From: Vibrio sp. 14G-20
GTDB taxonomy: Bacteria > Pseudomonadota > Gammaproteobacteria > Enterobacterales > Vibrionaceae
NCBI RefSeq assembly: GCF_026241515.1
Contig: NZ_JAPHPW010000013.1
Coordinates: 86,896 to 150,895 of the forward strand
Reading direction: 5' to 3'
DNA: 64,000 nucleotides
Below, in pieces: positions 27,167 to 36,535 of the stretch; positions within the stretch are counted from its first letter, which is position 1; the number at the start of each line of letters is the position of its first letter. The notes beneath the pieces are model-generated. The model saw only the letters and a list, made by a program, of their open reading frames with translations, did no database searches and was not told the origin of the DNA. The position numbers were made by a program, and so were the translations under genes.

Positions 27167-28909
27167 GTGAATAAGCCAATCCTCATCGTTGCGCTCGCTT
27201 CGCTCACATACGGCTGCGGTGGAAGTAGCTCAAGTGACAGTAGCGATCCTTCCGATACCAATAATCCAGGAACGTCTAATGGCACTGTTGCGCCTTATTA
27301 TATTGCTAAGTATCAAAGCATCCTCTCTAGTTCTGACCTTCAGGTATCGGATCCTAACGGCACAGAGGGTAACAAAACCTCTGAAGTTAAAGATGGGGAT
27401 TTCGATGGTTACCTCAGTGATTACTTTTACGCGGATGAAGAGACGGAAAACCTAATCTTCAAAATGGCGAACTATAAGATGCGTTCAGAGGTTCGTGAGG
27501 GAGAAAACTTCGATATCAATGAAACTGGTGTAAAGCGAAGTTTGTATGCGGAAATAAGCTTACCTGATATCGAACATGCAATGGCGAGTTCACCTGCCGA
27601 TCATGATGAAGTGACGTTGTTACAGATACACAATAAGGGCACTGATGAGAGTGGCACAGGTTACATCCCTCATCCGTTATTGCGTGTGGTGTGGGAGCAA
27701 GAAAGGGACGGCCTCACAGGACATTATTGGGCAGTCATGAAAAACAATGCGATTGACTGTAGCAGTGCTGCTGACTCTTCGGATTGTTATGCCACTTCAT
27801 ACAATCGTTACGATTTAGGTGAGGCGGAACTGGATAGCTTTACCAAGTTTGATCTTTCTGTTTATGAGAACACACTGTCGATCAAAGTGAATGACGAAGT
27901 AAAAGTGAATCAAGATATCACGTATTGGCAGTACCTATTGAGCTACTTTAAAGCCGGTATCTACAATCAATTCGAAAATGGTGAAGCGACGGCCTACTAT
28001 CAGGCGCTGAGATACACCACGACTCAAATCAATGGGTCAAAAGATTGGGATATTGATGATTGGAAGCTGACTATTCCGGCAAGTAAAGATATATGGTATG
28101 GAAGCGGTGGTGATAGTGCTGCTGAGCTAGAACCGGAACGTTGTGAATCGAGCAAAGATCTTCTTTCAAATGACAGCGACGTGTACCACAGCGATATTAA
28201 CCTTTCTTACTTCAATGCAGATGAAGGAAGAATGCACTTTAGAGCGGATATGGGATACGGCACCTCTACGCAAAACTCTAGCTATATTCGTTCTGAGCTT
28301 AGAGAGTTGTACCAAAGCAGTACTCAACCAGATTGCAGCACCAGCGATGAAGATACAAGTTGGTATTTGGACGACACCAGAGCCAACACAACCAGTCACG
28401 AGTTAACCGCAACCCTGCGAATCGAGGACTATCCGAACATTAATACCCAAGACCCGAAAGTGGTGCTTGGGCAAATACACGGTTGGAAAATCAATCAAGC
28501 CCTAGTGAAGTTACTTTGGGAAGGCGAGGATAAGCCAGTAAGAGTGATTCTGAACTCCGACTTTGAACGTAACAATCAAGACTGCGGTTATTGCGAACCG
28601 TTCAGTGTTGAATTAGGTACTTATTCGGCCAGTGAAGAATGGCGATATACAATACGTGCCAACCAAGACGGTGTGTACTTAGCAACCCATGACTTAGATG
28701 GAACCAACACCGTTTCTCATTCAATCCCTTGGGGACAAGATTACACCGACAAAGATGGGGACACAGTGTCGTTAACATCAGATTGGACATCGACAGATAT
28801 TGCTTTCTATTTCAAAGCGGGCATCTATCCACAATTTAAACCTGATAGCGACTATGCTGGTGAGGTGTTTGATGTGAGCTTTAGTTCCCTTAGAGCGGCA
28901 CACTATTGA
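27167..28909 (+). CDS. Two-domain PL7 alginate lyase lipoprotein
   Basis: An alginate endolyase of 580 residues starting at GTG. The lipobox LTYGC puts the acylated Cys near residue 17, followed by a Ser/Asp-rich linker, so the protein should be anchored in the outer membrane. Two PL7 (alginate_lyase2) jelly-roll domains follow. Domain 1 (about 45-290) has RSEVRE, LQIHNKG and YFKAGIYNQ. Domain 2 (about 300-580) has RSELRE, GQIHGWK and YFKAGIYPQ. Both keep the Arg, Gln-x-His and Tyr catalytic motifs, so both may be active. It is followed by a terminator and stands alone. The two-domain form is similar to AlyD of V. splendidus in size; I do not assign the name. Confidence 0.9.
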   Translation: MNKPILIVALASLTYGCGGSSSSDSSDPSDTNNPGTSNGTVAPYYIAKYQSILSSSDLQVSDPNGTEGNKTSEVKDGDFDGYLSDYFYADEETENLIFKMANYKMRSEVREGENFDINETGVKRSLYAEISLPDIEHAMASSPADHDEVTLLQIHNKGTDESGTGYIPHPLLRVVWEQERDGLTGHYWAVMKNNAIDCSSAADSSDCYATSYNRYDLGEAELDSFTKFDLSVYENTLSIKVNDEVKVNQDITYWQYLLSYFKAGIYNQFENGEATAYYQALRYTTTQINGSKDWDIDDWKLTIPASKDIWYGSGGDSAAELEPERCESSKDLLSNDSDVYHSDINLSYFNADEGRMHFRADMGYGTSTQNSSYIRSELRELYQSSTQPDCSTSDEDTSWYLDDTRANTTSHELTATLRIEDYPNINTQDPKVVLGQIHGWKINQALVKLLWEGEDKPVRVILNSDFERNNQDCGYCEPFSVELGTYSASEEWRYTIRANQDGVYLATHDLDGTNTVSHSIPWGQDYTDKDGDTVSLTSDWTSTDIAFYFKAGIYPQFKPDSDYAGEVFDVSFSSLRAAHY

Positions 28910-28964
28910 GTATCACGGTATTTGAATGTAATCACTAATACGTGAATAGCTAAAACTGTGACTT

Positions 28965-29001
28965 AAAAGACCACATTGGTTCCCAACAATGTGGTCTTTT
29001 T
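28965..29001. terminator. Terminator after the two-domain PL7 lyase
   Basis: AAAAGACCACATTG and CAATGTGGTCTTTT form a perfect 14-base stem with an eight-base loop. The gap 29002-29356 holds two copies of TTTGTATTATAA and no gene that I can support. Confidence 0.9.
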
Positions 29002-29225
29002 ACGTTCTGGGGGGAGGGAGGTCATCACTAGATTTTTTCGTTGAAAAGCACGGATTCACAGGGTTCGAAACTCCTCATCTCAACTGGGTTGTTTTTGGTA
29101 TTGCTAGCCTATTTCGCATTCATTTTTTTTATATATTGTTTTTATCAATAGGAAGTGTGATCCAGTTAAAGTATGGAAAAATCGGAAAGTGTTCCCAGTC
29201 TCATTTATTCAATGAAATGTTTTAT

Positions 29226-29236
29226 TTGTATTATAA
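29226..29236. promoter_or_regulatory. Operator-like site TTGTATTATAA, distal copy before alyB
   Basis: It differs from the consensus at one position and lies 120 bases before the alyB ATG. The identical 11-mer recurs at 29333. Confidence 0.45.
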
Positions 29237-29332
29237 GATTATGTAATATTTTCATGTTATCGCAAATACTGAGAGGGGAATTGCCTTATAGCTCATGTTT
29301 GCAGGTTCTATTTTCACTTATAAATGCTGTCT

Positions 29333-29343
29333 TTGTATTATAA
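29333..29343. promoter_or_regulatory. Operator-like site TTGTATTATAA, proximal copy before alyB
   Basis: It lies 13 bases before the ATG at 29357, so a bound regulator would also cover the ribosome site region of the DNA. Confidence 0.45.
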
Positions 29344-29356
29344 TAACGGATTAAAT

Positions 29357-30925
29357 ATGAAACAAATTACTATAAAAACCCTACTCGCTTCTTCTATCTT
29401 ACTTGCGGTTGGTTGTGCGAGCACGAGCACGCCTACTGCTGATTTTCCAAACAATAAAGAAACCGGCGAAGCGCTTCTAACGCCAGTTGCTATGACGGCT
29501 AGCAGCCACGATGGTAACGGTCCAGATCGTCTGTTTGACCAAGATCTTACAACACGTTGGTCTTCAGCGGGTGACGGCGAGTGGGCAATGTTGGACTATG
29601 GTTCAGTTCAAGAATTTGACGCTGTTCAAGCATCATTTAGCAAAGGTAACGAGCGTCAATCTAAATTTGATATTCAAGTTAGTGTTGATGGTGAAAGCTG
29701 GACAACAGTACTTGAGAACCAAATGAGTTCAGGTAAAGCTATTGGTCTAGAGCGTTTCCAGTTTGAGCCAGCTGTTCAAGCACGTTACGTACGATACGTT
29801 GGCCACGGCAACACCAAAAACGGTTGGAACAGTGTGACTGAGTTAGCTGCAGTTAACTGTAGCATTAACGCATGTCCTGCTAGCCATATTATCACTTCAG
29901 ACGTGGTAGCAGCAGAAGCGGTAATTATCGCTGAAATGAAAGCAGCGGAAAAAGCGCGTAAAGCAGCACGCAAAGACTTACGTTCTGGTAATTTCGGTGT
30001 CGCAGCGGTTTACCCTTGTGAGACAACAGTGAAATGCGAAACACGCACTGCGCTACCTTTACCAACGGGTTTACCTGAGACACCTGTTGCAGGTAACGCA
30101 CCGAGCGAAAACTTCGATATGACTCACTGGTACCTATCTCAGCCTTTCGATCATGATAAAAATGGCAAGCCTGATGATGTTTCTGAGTGGAACCTTGCAA
30201 ACGGTTACCAACACCCTGAAATCTTCTACACAGCGGACGATGGTGGCCTAGTATTCAAGGCTTACGTGAAAGGTGTACGTACATCTAAAAACACTAAGTA
30301 TGCGCGTACAGAACTTCGTGAAATGATGCGTCGTGGTGACCAGTCTATCAGCACGAAAGGTGTTAACAAGAACAACTGGGTATTCTCAAGCGCACCTGAA
30401 TCAGATTTAGAAGCGGCAGCGGGTATCGATGGTGTTCTAGAAGCGACGTTGAAAATCGATCACGCAACAACGACAGGTAATGCGAACGAAGTAGGTCGTT
30501 TTATCATTGGTCAGATTCACGATCAAAACGATGAGCCGATTCGTTTGTACTACCGTAAATTGCCAAACCAAGCAACGGGCGCAGTTTACTTTGCACATGA
30601 AAGCCAAGACGCAACAAAAGAGGATTTCTACCCTCTAGTGGGCGATATGACGGCTGAAGTGGGTGAAGATGGTATCGCGCTTGGCGAAGTATTCAGCTAC
30701 CGCATTGACGTTAAAGGCAACACGATGACTGTTAGCTTAATGCGTGAAGGCAAAGATGACGTTGTACAAGTCGTTGATATGAGCGAAAGCGGCTACGACG
30801 CAGGTGGTAAGTACATGTACTTCAAAGCCGGTGTTTACAACCAAAACATCAGCGGCGACCTAGACGATTACTCACAAGCGACTTTCTACCAGTTAGACGT
30901 ATCGCATGATCAATACAAAAAGTAA
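29357..30925 (+). CDS. alyB: CBM32-PL7 alginate lyase lipoprotein
   Basis: The 522-residue lyase starts at ATG 29357 (ACGGA six bases before; an upstream frame to 29324 lacks a ribosome site). The lipobox LLAVGC predicts a lipid anchor. Residues about 35-175 form a CBM32 (F5/8 type C) domain: MTASSHDGNGPDRLFDQD, TRWSSAGDGEW and VRYVGHGN. A charged helical linker follows (AEAVIIAEMKAAEKARKAAR). Residues about 240-520 are PL7, with TELREMMRR, IGQIHDQND and YFKAGVYNQN. This order, including the helical linker, is that of AlyB from V. splendidus. A terminator follows. Confidence 0.92.
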   Translation: MKQITIKTLLASSILLAVGCASTSTPTADFPNNKETGEALLTPVAMTASSHDGNGPDRLFDQDLTTRWSSAGDGEWAMLDYGSVQEFDAVQASFSKGNERQSKFDIQVSVDGESWTTVLENQMSSGKAIGLERFQFEPAVQARYVRYVGHGNTKNGWNSVTELAAVNCSINACPASHIITSDVVAAEAVIIAEMKAAEKARKAARKDLRSGNFGVAAVYPCETTVKCETRTALPLPTGLPETPVAGNAPSENFDMTHWYLSQPFDHDKNGKPDDVSEWNLANGYQHPEIFYTADDGGLVFKAYVKGVRTSKNTKYARTELREMMRRGDQSISTKGVNKNNWVFSSAPESDLEAAAGIDGVLEATLKIDHATTTGNANEVGRFIIGQIHDQNDEPIRLYYRKLPNQATGAVYFAHESQDATKEDFYPLVGDMTAEVGEDGIALGEVFSYRIDVKGNTMTVSLMREGKDDVVQVVDMSESGYDAGGKYMYFKAGVYNQNISGDLDDYSQATFYQLDVSHDQYKK

Positions 30926-30960
30926 TCTAACCGAATAACACTTAATATTAAAGATATCGC

Positions 30961-30994
30961 AATAGCCTCCAGCCTTTGGTTTGGAGGCTTTTTT
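30961..30994 (+). terminator. Terminator after alyB
   Basis: AGCCTCCA and TGGAGGCT pair around a ten-base loop, followed by six T. Confidence 0.88.
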
Positions 30995-31814
30995 GTGCCT
31001 ATTGTTTGGTTTTAAAGTTATGATTTTATTGATTAAAAGTAGGGATGCTAGCGAACAGTTACACAGAGTTTAGGACATTATCATCAAGCTCATTTAGCTT
31101 TAATCATTATACGTTTCAGTCACTATTGCTAGGTGGTTTGTACTAACCCTCAAGCGCCGATCACCATTAACCTCGCTCATGATTAATCTCAGCTATTGGT
31201 AGGTCAACTTGTCGAGTATTCAAACCCAAATAATGTCGTTATGTTTATCGGAATTATCATAGCTCGAAAACTTTGACTCCGTTCTCAAGGCTTTGCCAAT
31301 GTACGAACGTATTATTGTGCGCGGTCTACTAATAAGCGTTAGCTCGGCTGACTACTCCCGTACTGTTCTTGAAACGCCACTCTTGGGTTGTTGAGCAAGG
31401 CTCCTAGCAATAGCCATAAATAGTGCTCTAACTCGTTCAAAATTAGAAGGGTAGGGTTGGCCATCACTCAATTTGCTCTTATGCTCTATGAAATACATAG
31501 GCAGGTTCAAGTCGATAATCAAACGACTCTAACAGCTTAAGGGTATACGCTTTAGCGTTAATTGCTTGCAGGCCGTAAATGCTCTGATTGTAATGGTACG
31601 GTGGCGCTGAATAATAATTTGTGGGCTGGGTATAGAACTGAGGGTTTTTATCTATATATGATAGATACAGGGCGTTGATAGGGCTAAATAAGTAGGAAGG
31701 CAGCGACGATTCCTTACTTGTGGCATCGGTGCTTATTCAATGATGAAGTAAAGTTCCGCTGAGTCAGAGAGCCTAACTGAATCGCCAATCTGCTTTTTAT
31801 TCTTGAGCTAGGAA
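30995..31814. other. 820-base intergenic stretch without a recognised gene
   Basis: No frame longer than about 60 codons with a ribosome site is seen on either strand. A part near 31280 (GTTCTCAAGGCTTTGCC) resembles the reverse complement of the interior of the 880-1041 repeat, but too weakly to call a second copy. I see no operator-like palindrome here. Confidence 0.5.
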
Positions 31815-31855
31815 TAAAAAATCCCTATCAAATATGTTGATAGGGATTTATTTTA
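31815..31855 (-). terminator. Terminator of the large lipoprotein gene
   Basis: AAATCCCTATCAA and TTGATAGGGATTT form a perfect 13-base stem with a five-base loop; the minus-strand T run follows. Confidence 0.9.
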
Positions 31856-31888
31856 TTTAGCAATCGAGCCTAGCTTTTCTAGTGAGAG

Positions 31889-33697
31889 CTAGAACAAGTC
31901 TGAATCTAGGTTGTCGAAGTAGCTGTATGTAGCGACAGAACTGTTGTCACCAACATACAACGTAAGAGCGGTAGGAGTTGGAGTTTCTTTATCTGGATCA
32001 AGTGAGTTTTGAGCCTTTAACCCAGTGTAGTCTGTGCCATCAACATTGACGGTAATGTCTGTACCTTCCCATGAAATGGTCAAATCTACCCATGTGTCTT
32101 TAGAGTATGAAGCAAGGTCAACTTGGCTTCCTGTTTCGTTGCGGAATTTAATCATACTAGATGTAAACACCACTTCAGTATAGCGCCCTCCAGATGAACC
32201 GTCTGAATTAGAACCTAAGAAAACATATGTCGCAGCATCATAACCTGCTGAGGGGATATATACAGATGTAGAAACAGAACCAGTAGTAGCTGCACCGTCG
32301 GCAAACTCGCGACCTACTGCCGGTTTCGTACCAGAATCGTTGTCTTCTAGGCGCAGAGAGTTGCTTCCCGACTTGGCAAAATCGTCGCTGATAGCGGCAC
32401 TAGTTGACTTATCACCAGCAACATTTTTTGTCTTGTATGCAGGGTTAGCCACATCAATCTGCGTACCTACAGTATAAGAATCGAAGTTGTCTGTCACTTC
32501 TCCCGGCTCAGGGTCTGGTTCAGTGCTGTCACCGTCAACAATAACAGTTGCTTCAGCTGTGGCGCTATTATAAGGGTTACCTGATAAAGAGTGACCATTA
32601 GGGTAACCATTAAAATCATCTTCAAATACTAACTCGTCAGTAGTCGTGTCGTGTGAGTAAACTTTAAAGTTATCCGCGATCATTTCGTAATGCGTTGTGT
32701 TTGAAGTATCACCAAGCTTTAATGATATGACAGTAACTGCAGCTTTATCAAAAGATTCAAAACCGTTTCCATCATTGTCGTATACGTTGTCATTCACTGT
32801 GAAACTGTAGTAACCGTCAGTCCAACTGATTTCAACAGCTAGGTCTTCGCCTAAAGTGTAAGTACCAACAGGCTCATCAGAAATTTGAGGTTTACCATCT
32901 TCAACCTCCGTAGAACGGTAGAAAATTTCCCCAGCGTTGAAAATGACTTCACCGTGCAGGTTGATATTTGATGTACCTGAAGCAAAGAGACTAATGTATG
33001 CGTTATTACCTGAGGTATTTTCTTCTTGTGTCGTATCTTCGTCCACTTGGTAGATTAGGTCTACAGTCATTTTTCCTGATGCAATAGTATCTACAGTTGC
33101 ACCTGTACTACTGTCAGACAATTTTAAACGTAACTCTCCTGAGTCAGTTTTACTACCATTATGGTTTGTATCTAAAATTTGAACGTAGCCGTTAATACCA
33201 ACTAGGTCATTGGCGTCAGTGACAGCATCTTGCACGCCTTCGACCTCAGTTTGATCTGAACCAGAGTAATTGATTCCTGAAGAATTATCAGTAACTATCA
33301 GAGCGCCCGAATCATCTAGGGTGAAAACACCATCCAAAATTTCAAGAGTGGATGATCCTGTTTCATAGTAAGTAAAAGAAACGGTACCTGCTTCTTCATC
33401 ATAATTATTTGTAGATGCACTTGCATCTTTAATTGTGTATGTGCCTAAGTTGTCATCGTCGTCATAGTATTTATGGTTGCCGTCTTCTTGGAAAACATAC
33501 ACATTTGGAAGGTCTGCGTTTGATGACGCAGATATTGAGCTAGAGTTACTATCACTAATTTGCCAGTAACCCGCAGTTAAAGTAGGAGTACCAGGATCGG
33601 GAGTAGGTTCTGTTGGGATAGGTAAACCATCACTGTTACAACCAAATAATAAACCTGTCGAAAGGGCGACAGCAGTAGCGACTTTAGAAATTTGCAT
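31889..33697 (-). CDS. Large acidic lipoprotein of unknown function, LamG-like beta-sandwich modules
   Basis: The 602-residue protein starts with a lipobox LLFGC and a proline/threonine-rich linker (PTEPTPDPGTP), so it should be lipid-anchored. A first module (about 40-150) is followed by two related beta-rich modules. Module 2 (about 160-385) ends IADNFKVYSHD. Module 3 (about 410-602) starts DNFDSYTVGTQID and ends YSYFDNLDSDLF. These patterns recall concanavalin/LamG-type polysaccharide-binding or lyase-like domains. No known lyase catalytic motif is visible. It is very rich in Asp, Ser and Thr. Between alyB and a KdgM-type porin, it may bind alginate at the cell surface. No family name is claimed. 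Confidence 0.7.
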   Translation of the reverse strand: MQISKVATAVALSTGLLFGCNSDGLPIPTEPTPDPGTPTLTAGYWQISDSNSSSISASSNADLPNVYVFQEDGNHKYYDDDDNLGTYTIKDASASTNNYDEEAGTVSFTYYETGSSTLEILDGVFTLDDSGALIVTDNSSGINYSGSDQTEVEGVQDAVTDANDLVGINGYVQILDTNHNGSKTDSGELRLKLSDSSTGATVDTIASGKMTVDLIYQVDEDTTQEENTSGNNAYISLFASGTSNINLHGEVIFNAGEIFYRSTEVEDGKPQISDEPVGTYTLGEDLAVEISWTDGYYSFTVNDNVYDNDGNGFESFDKAAVTVISLKLGDTSNTTHYEMIADNFKVYSHDTTTDELVFEDDFNGYPNGHSLSGNPYNSATAEATVIVDGDSTEPDPEPGEVTDNFDSYTVGTQIDVANPAYKTKNVAGDKSTSAAISDDFAKSGSNSLRLEDNDSGTKPAVGREFADGAATTGSVSTSVYIPSAGYDAATYVFLGSNSDGSSGGRYTEVVFTSSMIKFRNETGSQVDLASYSKDTWVDLTISWEGTDITVNVDGTDYTGLKAQNSLDPDKETPTPTALTLYVGDNSSVATYSYFDNLDSDLF

Positions 33698-33889
33698 AAA
33701 ATATTCTCTTTATGATATTAAATCCATATGTAAACCATATGAGAGATAAATAATGAATAGTCTTTAAGTATTTATAAGGATGAAACTAACGTTAATTAGA
33801 ACATCCTTTTATTTAAAATAAAGTGCTTAAAATATGCCCCAAAAATTTTCAAGAGGAGAGGGCTATTCTATAATGTGACTATTTTATTA

Positions 33890-34750
33890 TTAGAATGAGT
33901 AAGCAACGCCAACACGGTATTTTGCTTCGCGATCTTTAGAAGATGAACTGATATCAGAAGACCAGATCTCAGCAAAAGGTTTCCAAGAGCCGAACTTGTA
34001 GTTTACTTTTAAGCCAGCATCCCATTCCCAGTCATCGCTGTTGTAAAGCAGTACGTTATCCAAAGATTTCACGTAGTTTGCTTCGTAAGAAAGACCAAGC
34101 TTCGGTAGAGATTCAACTTTGTAAGAACCCGTTAGTGTGATTTTTGATTTCTGTGCTGATTCTAAACGCTCACCAGTCTCTGAATCTTTGTCACCAAATT
34201 GGTTGTGGTTACGGAAATCAGCATACTCGTGACGGTAACGGATGGCAGTCGTTAAGCCCATATCTGCTTTATAGCCAACACGGAACTGAGGCTTGAACGT
34301 AACCTTCTTCATCTTCCAGTCGCCGTCGTTGTAGTTCGGCTCATCCCAGTCCCAAGCGATTGGCATACCAACTTGTAGGTACCAGTTGTTATCAACCTTA
34401 TAAGTTGCGGTATTTTCGACTTCCATGCCGTAGATGTACCAATTGCCATCATAGAAGCTTCTACTGTTCGCTGATTTAACTTCGCCAGAATCTGCGTCGT
34501 AGTAAGAATCGTCAGTATGGAATTTAACTTCAAGGCCAGTTGAGTGCTTCCACTTATCTGACAGTTTGAAACTATGACCTAGTTTTACACGGTGCTGGTG
34601 GCGAGCGTCGACGTGAGCTTCATCGCCATTGGTTTTTGTATAATCAGTCGCTGCACGATACTCATAACGGTAATCAAGTGTTGCACCAGTAGCAGTGCCC
34701 GCTAAAAGAGTACATGCAACAGCTGCAGCAATTTTTGTAACAGAATTCAT
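33890..34750 (-). CDS. KdgM-family oligouronate porin (larger copy)
   Basis: An outer-membrane beta-barrel channel of 286 residues. The signal peptide ends LLAGTATGATLDYRYEYR, and alternating amphipathic strands run to the C-terminal RYRVGVAYSF, where the final Phe is the usual outer-membrane assembly signal. The N-terminal LDYRYEYR with RHQHRVKLGHSF and the repeated YRHEY block are typical of KdgM proteins, which pass oligogalacturonates in Dickeya and, in alginate degraders, alginate oligomers. An operator-like site lies 86 bases upstream. It is convergent with no partner and has no clear terminator. Confidence 0.87.
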   Translation of the reverse strand: MNSVTKIAAAVACTLLAGTATGATLDYRYEYRAATDYTKTNGDEAHVDARHQHRVKLGHSFKLSDKWKHSTGLEVKFHTDDSYYDADSGEVKSANSRSFYDGNWYIYGMEVENTATYKVDNNWYLQVGMPIAWDWDEPNYNDGDWKMKKVTFKPQFRVGYKADMGLTTAIRYRHEYADFRNHNQFGDKDSETGERLESAQKSKITLTGSYKVESLPKLGLSYEANYVKSLDNVLLYNSDDWEWDAGLKVNYKFGSWKPFAEIWSSDISSSSKDREAKYRVGVAYSF

Positions 34751-34836
34751 ACCTTTGTCTCACTATTATTTTTTATTTTGGATACATCCAATGTACCCAT
34801 GGCTCACAAATCAATACCTTACATGGTATTAAATTA

Positions 34837-34847
34837 ATGTATGACAA
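34837..34847. promoter_or_regulatory. Operator-like site upstream of the KdgM-type porin
   Basis: ATGTATGACAA matches TTGTANTACAA at eight of ten defined positions. It lies 86 bases before the porin ATG, in the divergent region shared with the PL7 gene at 35277. That region (34751-35276) contains no other gene. Confidence 0.4.
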
Positions 34848-35276
34848 ATATGATATTAATTACCGGGTGAAATTTCTGTGAGATCTATCAAAAACTTCTG
34901 AATAATCGCCCAAATATATAGCTAAATGCTATGAATATCCCAATTATCACGCTGTTTTCTAAATCGATAATGACTTAGATCTCATATTTATAAACGTCGT
35001 AAGTTAGTTGATATCTATGTGTTAAAATAAGACAAATAATTCGATTTATAACTATTAATGGCATACAAGTTACAGAGTTGGTTTATGGGTGTGATCACTT
35101 ACACAGTAAATTCAAGGTTAGCTATTTTAAAACTGTCATTGTAGTTATGTTAGTTGTTTGTTTTTGTATTGTTTCTTTTTAGGTCGAATAAATAGTCATT
35201 ATTACGAATTGGTGTTTGTACGTAGCTTTTATACTGAGAGTGTTACTTGGTATTTGTTAACAATAAAGGATGAGTC

Positions 35277-36314
35277 ATGTTTAAGAAAAACATATTAGCA
35301 GTGGCGTTATTAGCGACTGTGCCAATGGTTACTTTTGCAAATAACGGTGTTTCTGATCCAGTGCCTGCTGATAAGTTTGATATGCGTAATTGGAAAATAA
35401 CGATTCCTTCGGATATTAATGAAGATGGTCGTGTTGATGAAATAGAAGGGGTCGCTATGATGAGCTACTCACATAGTGATTTCTTCCATCTCGATAAAGA
35501 CGGTAACCTTGTATTTGAAGTTCAGAACCAAGCGATTACGACGAAAAACTCGAAAAACGCGCGCTCTGAGTTACGCCAGATGCCACGCGGCGCGGATTTC
35601 TCAATCGATACGGCCGACAAAGGCAACCAGTGGGCATTATCTAGCCACCCAGATGCAAGCGAGTACAGTGCGGTTGGCGGAACACTGGAAGCAACACTAA
35701 AAGTGAATCACGTTGCGATTAATGCTAAGTACCCAGAAAAGTACCCGGCTCACTCGGTAGTTGTTGGTCAGATACACGCGAAGAAACATGATGCTTTGAT
35801 CAAAGCAAAAACAGGTTACGGCCACGGTAATGAACCACTGAAGATCTTCTACAAGAAGTTTCCGGGCCAAGAAATGGGCTCAGTATTTTGGAACTATGAA
35901 CGTAACCTAGAGAAGAAAGATCCTAACCGTGCCGACATCGCTTATCCTGTTTGGGGCAACACTTGGGAAAACCCAGCAGAACCGGGTGACGCGGGGATTG
36001 CTCTTGGTGAAGAGTTTAGCTACAAAGTGGAAGTAAAAGGCACCATGATGTACCTAACGTTTGAAACAGAGCGTCACGATACGGTTAAGTATGAAATTGA
36101 CCTAAGCAAGGGCATTGATGAGCTTGACTCACCAACGGGTTATGCTGAAGATGATTTCTATTACAAAGCGGGCGCATACGGCCAATGTAGCGTGAGCGAT
36201 TCTCACCCTGTATGGGGCCCTGGTTGTGGGGGTACGGGTGATTTCGCTGTTGATAAAAAGAATGGCGATTACAACAGTGTGACTTTCTCTGCACTTAAGT
36301 TGAACGGTAAATAA
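35277..36314 (+). CDS. Single-domain PL7 alginate lyase, secreted
   Basis: The 345-residue endolyase has a Sec signal (MFKKNILAVALLATVPMVTFANNG) and no lipobox, so it is periplasmic or secreted. The PL7 jelly roll carries RSELRQMPRG, VVGQIHAKKH and YYKAGAYGQ, holding the catalytic Arg, Gln-x-His and Tyr. AAAGGA precedes the ATG by seven bases. It is divergent from the KdgM-type porin and ends at a strong terminator. The domain layout suits AlyA of V. splendidus, but I leave the symbol open. Confidence 0.9.
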   Translation: MFKKNILAVALLATVPMVTFANNGVSDPVPADKFDMRNWKITIPSDINEDGRVDEIEGVAMMSYSHSDFFHLDKDGNLVFEVQNQAITTKNSKNARSELRQMPRGADFSIDTADKGNQWALSSHPDASEYSAVGGTLEATLKVNHVAINAKYPEKYPAHSVVVGQIHAKKHDALIKAKTGYGHGNEPLKIFYKKFPGQEMGSVFWNYERNLEKKDPNRADIAYPVWGNTWENPAEPGDAGIALGEEFSYKVEVKGTMMYLTFETERHDTVKYEIDLSKGIDELDSPTGYAEDDFYYKAGAYGQCSVSDSHPVWGPGCGGTGDFAVDKKNGDYNSVTFSALKLNGK

Positions 36315-36362
36315 TACCTAGCGTAACCAGTAGGCTAGCTTAAACACAGCCAAATGTTTTCG

Positions 36363-36397
36363 AAGACCACTTAACCGAATGTTGAGTGGTCTTTTTT
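36363..36397 (+). terminator. Terminator after the secreted PL7 lyase
   Basis: AAGACCACTTAAC and GTTGAGTGGTCTT form a 13-base stem with one mismatch, followed by a T run. Confidence 0.85.
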
Positions 36398-36535
36398 ATA
36401 TGAGCTGGGTATCAGCGAGAGTGGATTGAAGCCAACCAATAAAACGTACGGCTAAAAACAATACAACTTTGTCAAAAGGCAAGGTTGTAATCAGAAAGAG
36501 TAGAAAGATTTTAGTATGACAACTCGATACCGAGT

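Noticed and set aside
28989..29246. 85-codon plus frame between two PL7 genes
   Set aside because: It starts inside the terminator of the previous gene, is rich in Phe/Ile from A+T-rich DNA and overlaps an operator-like site.
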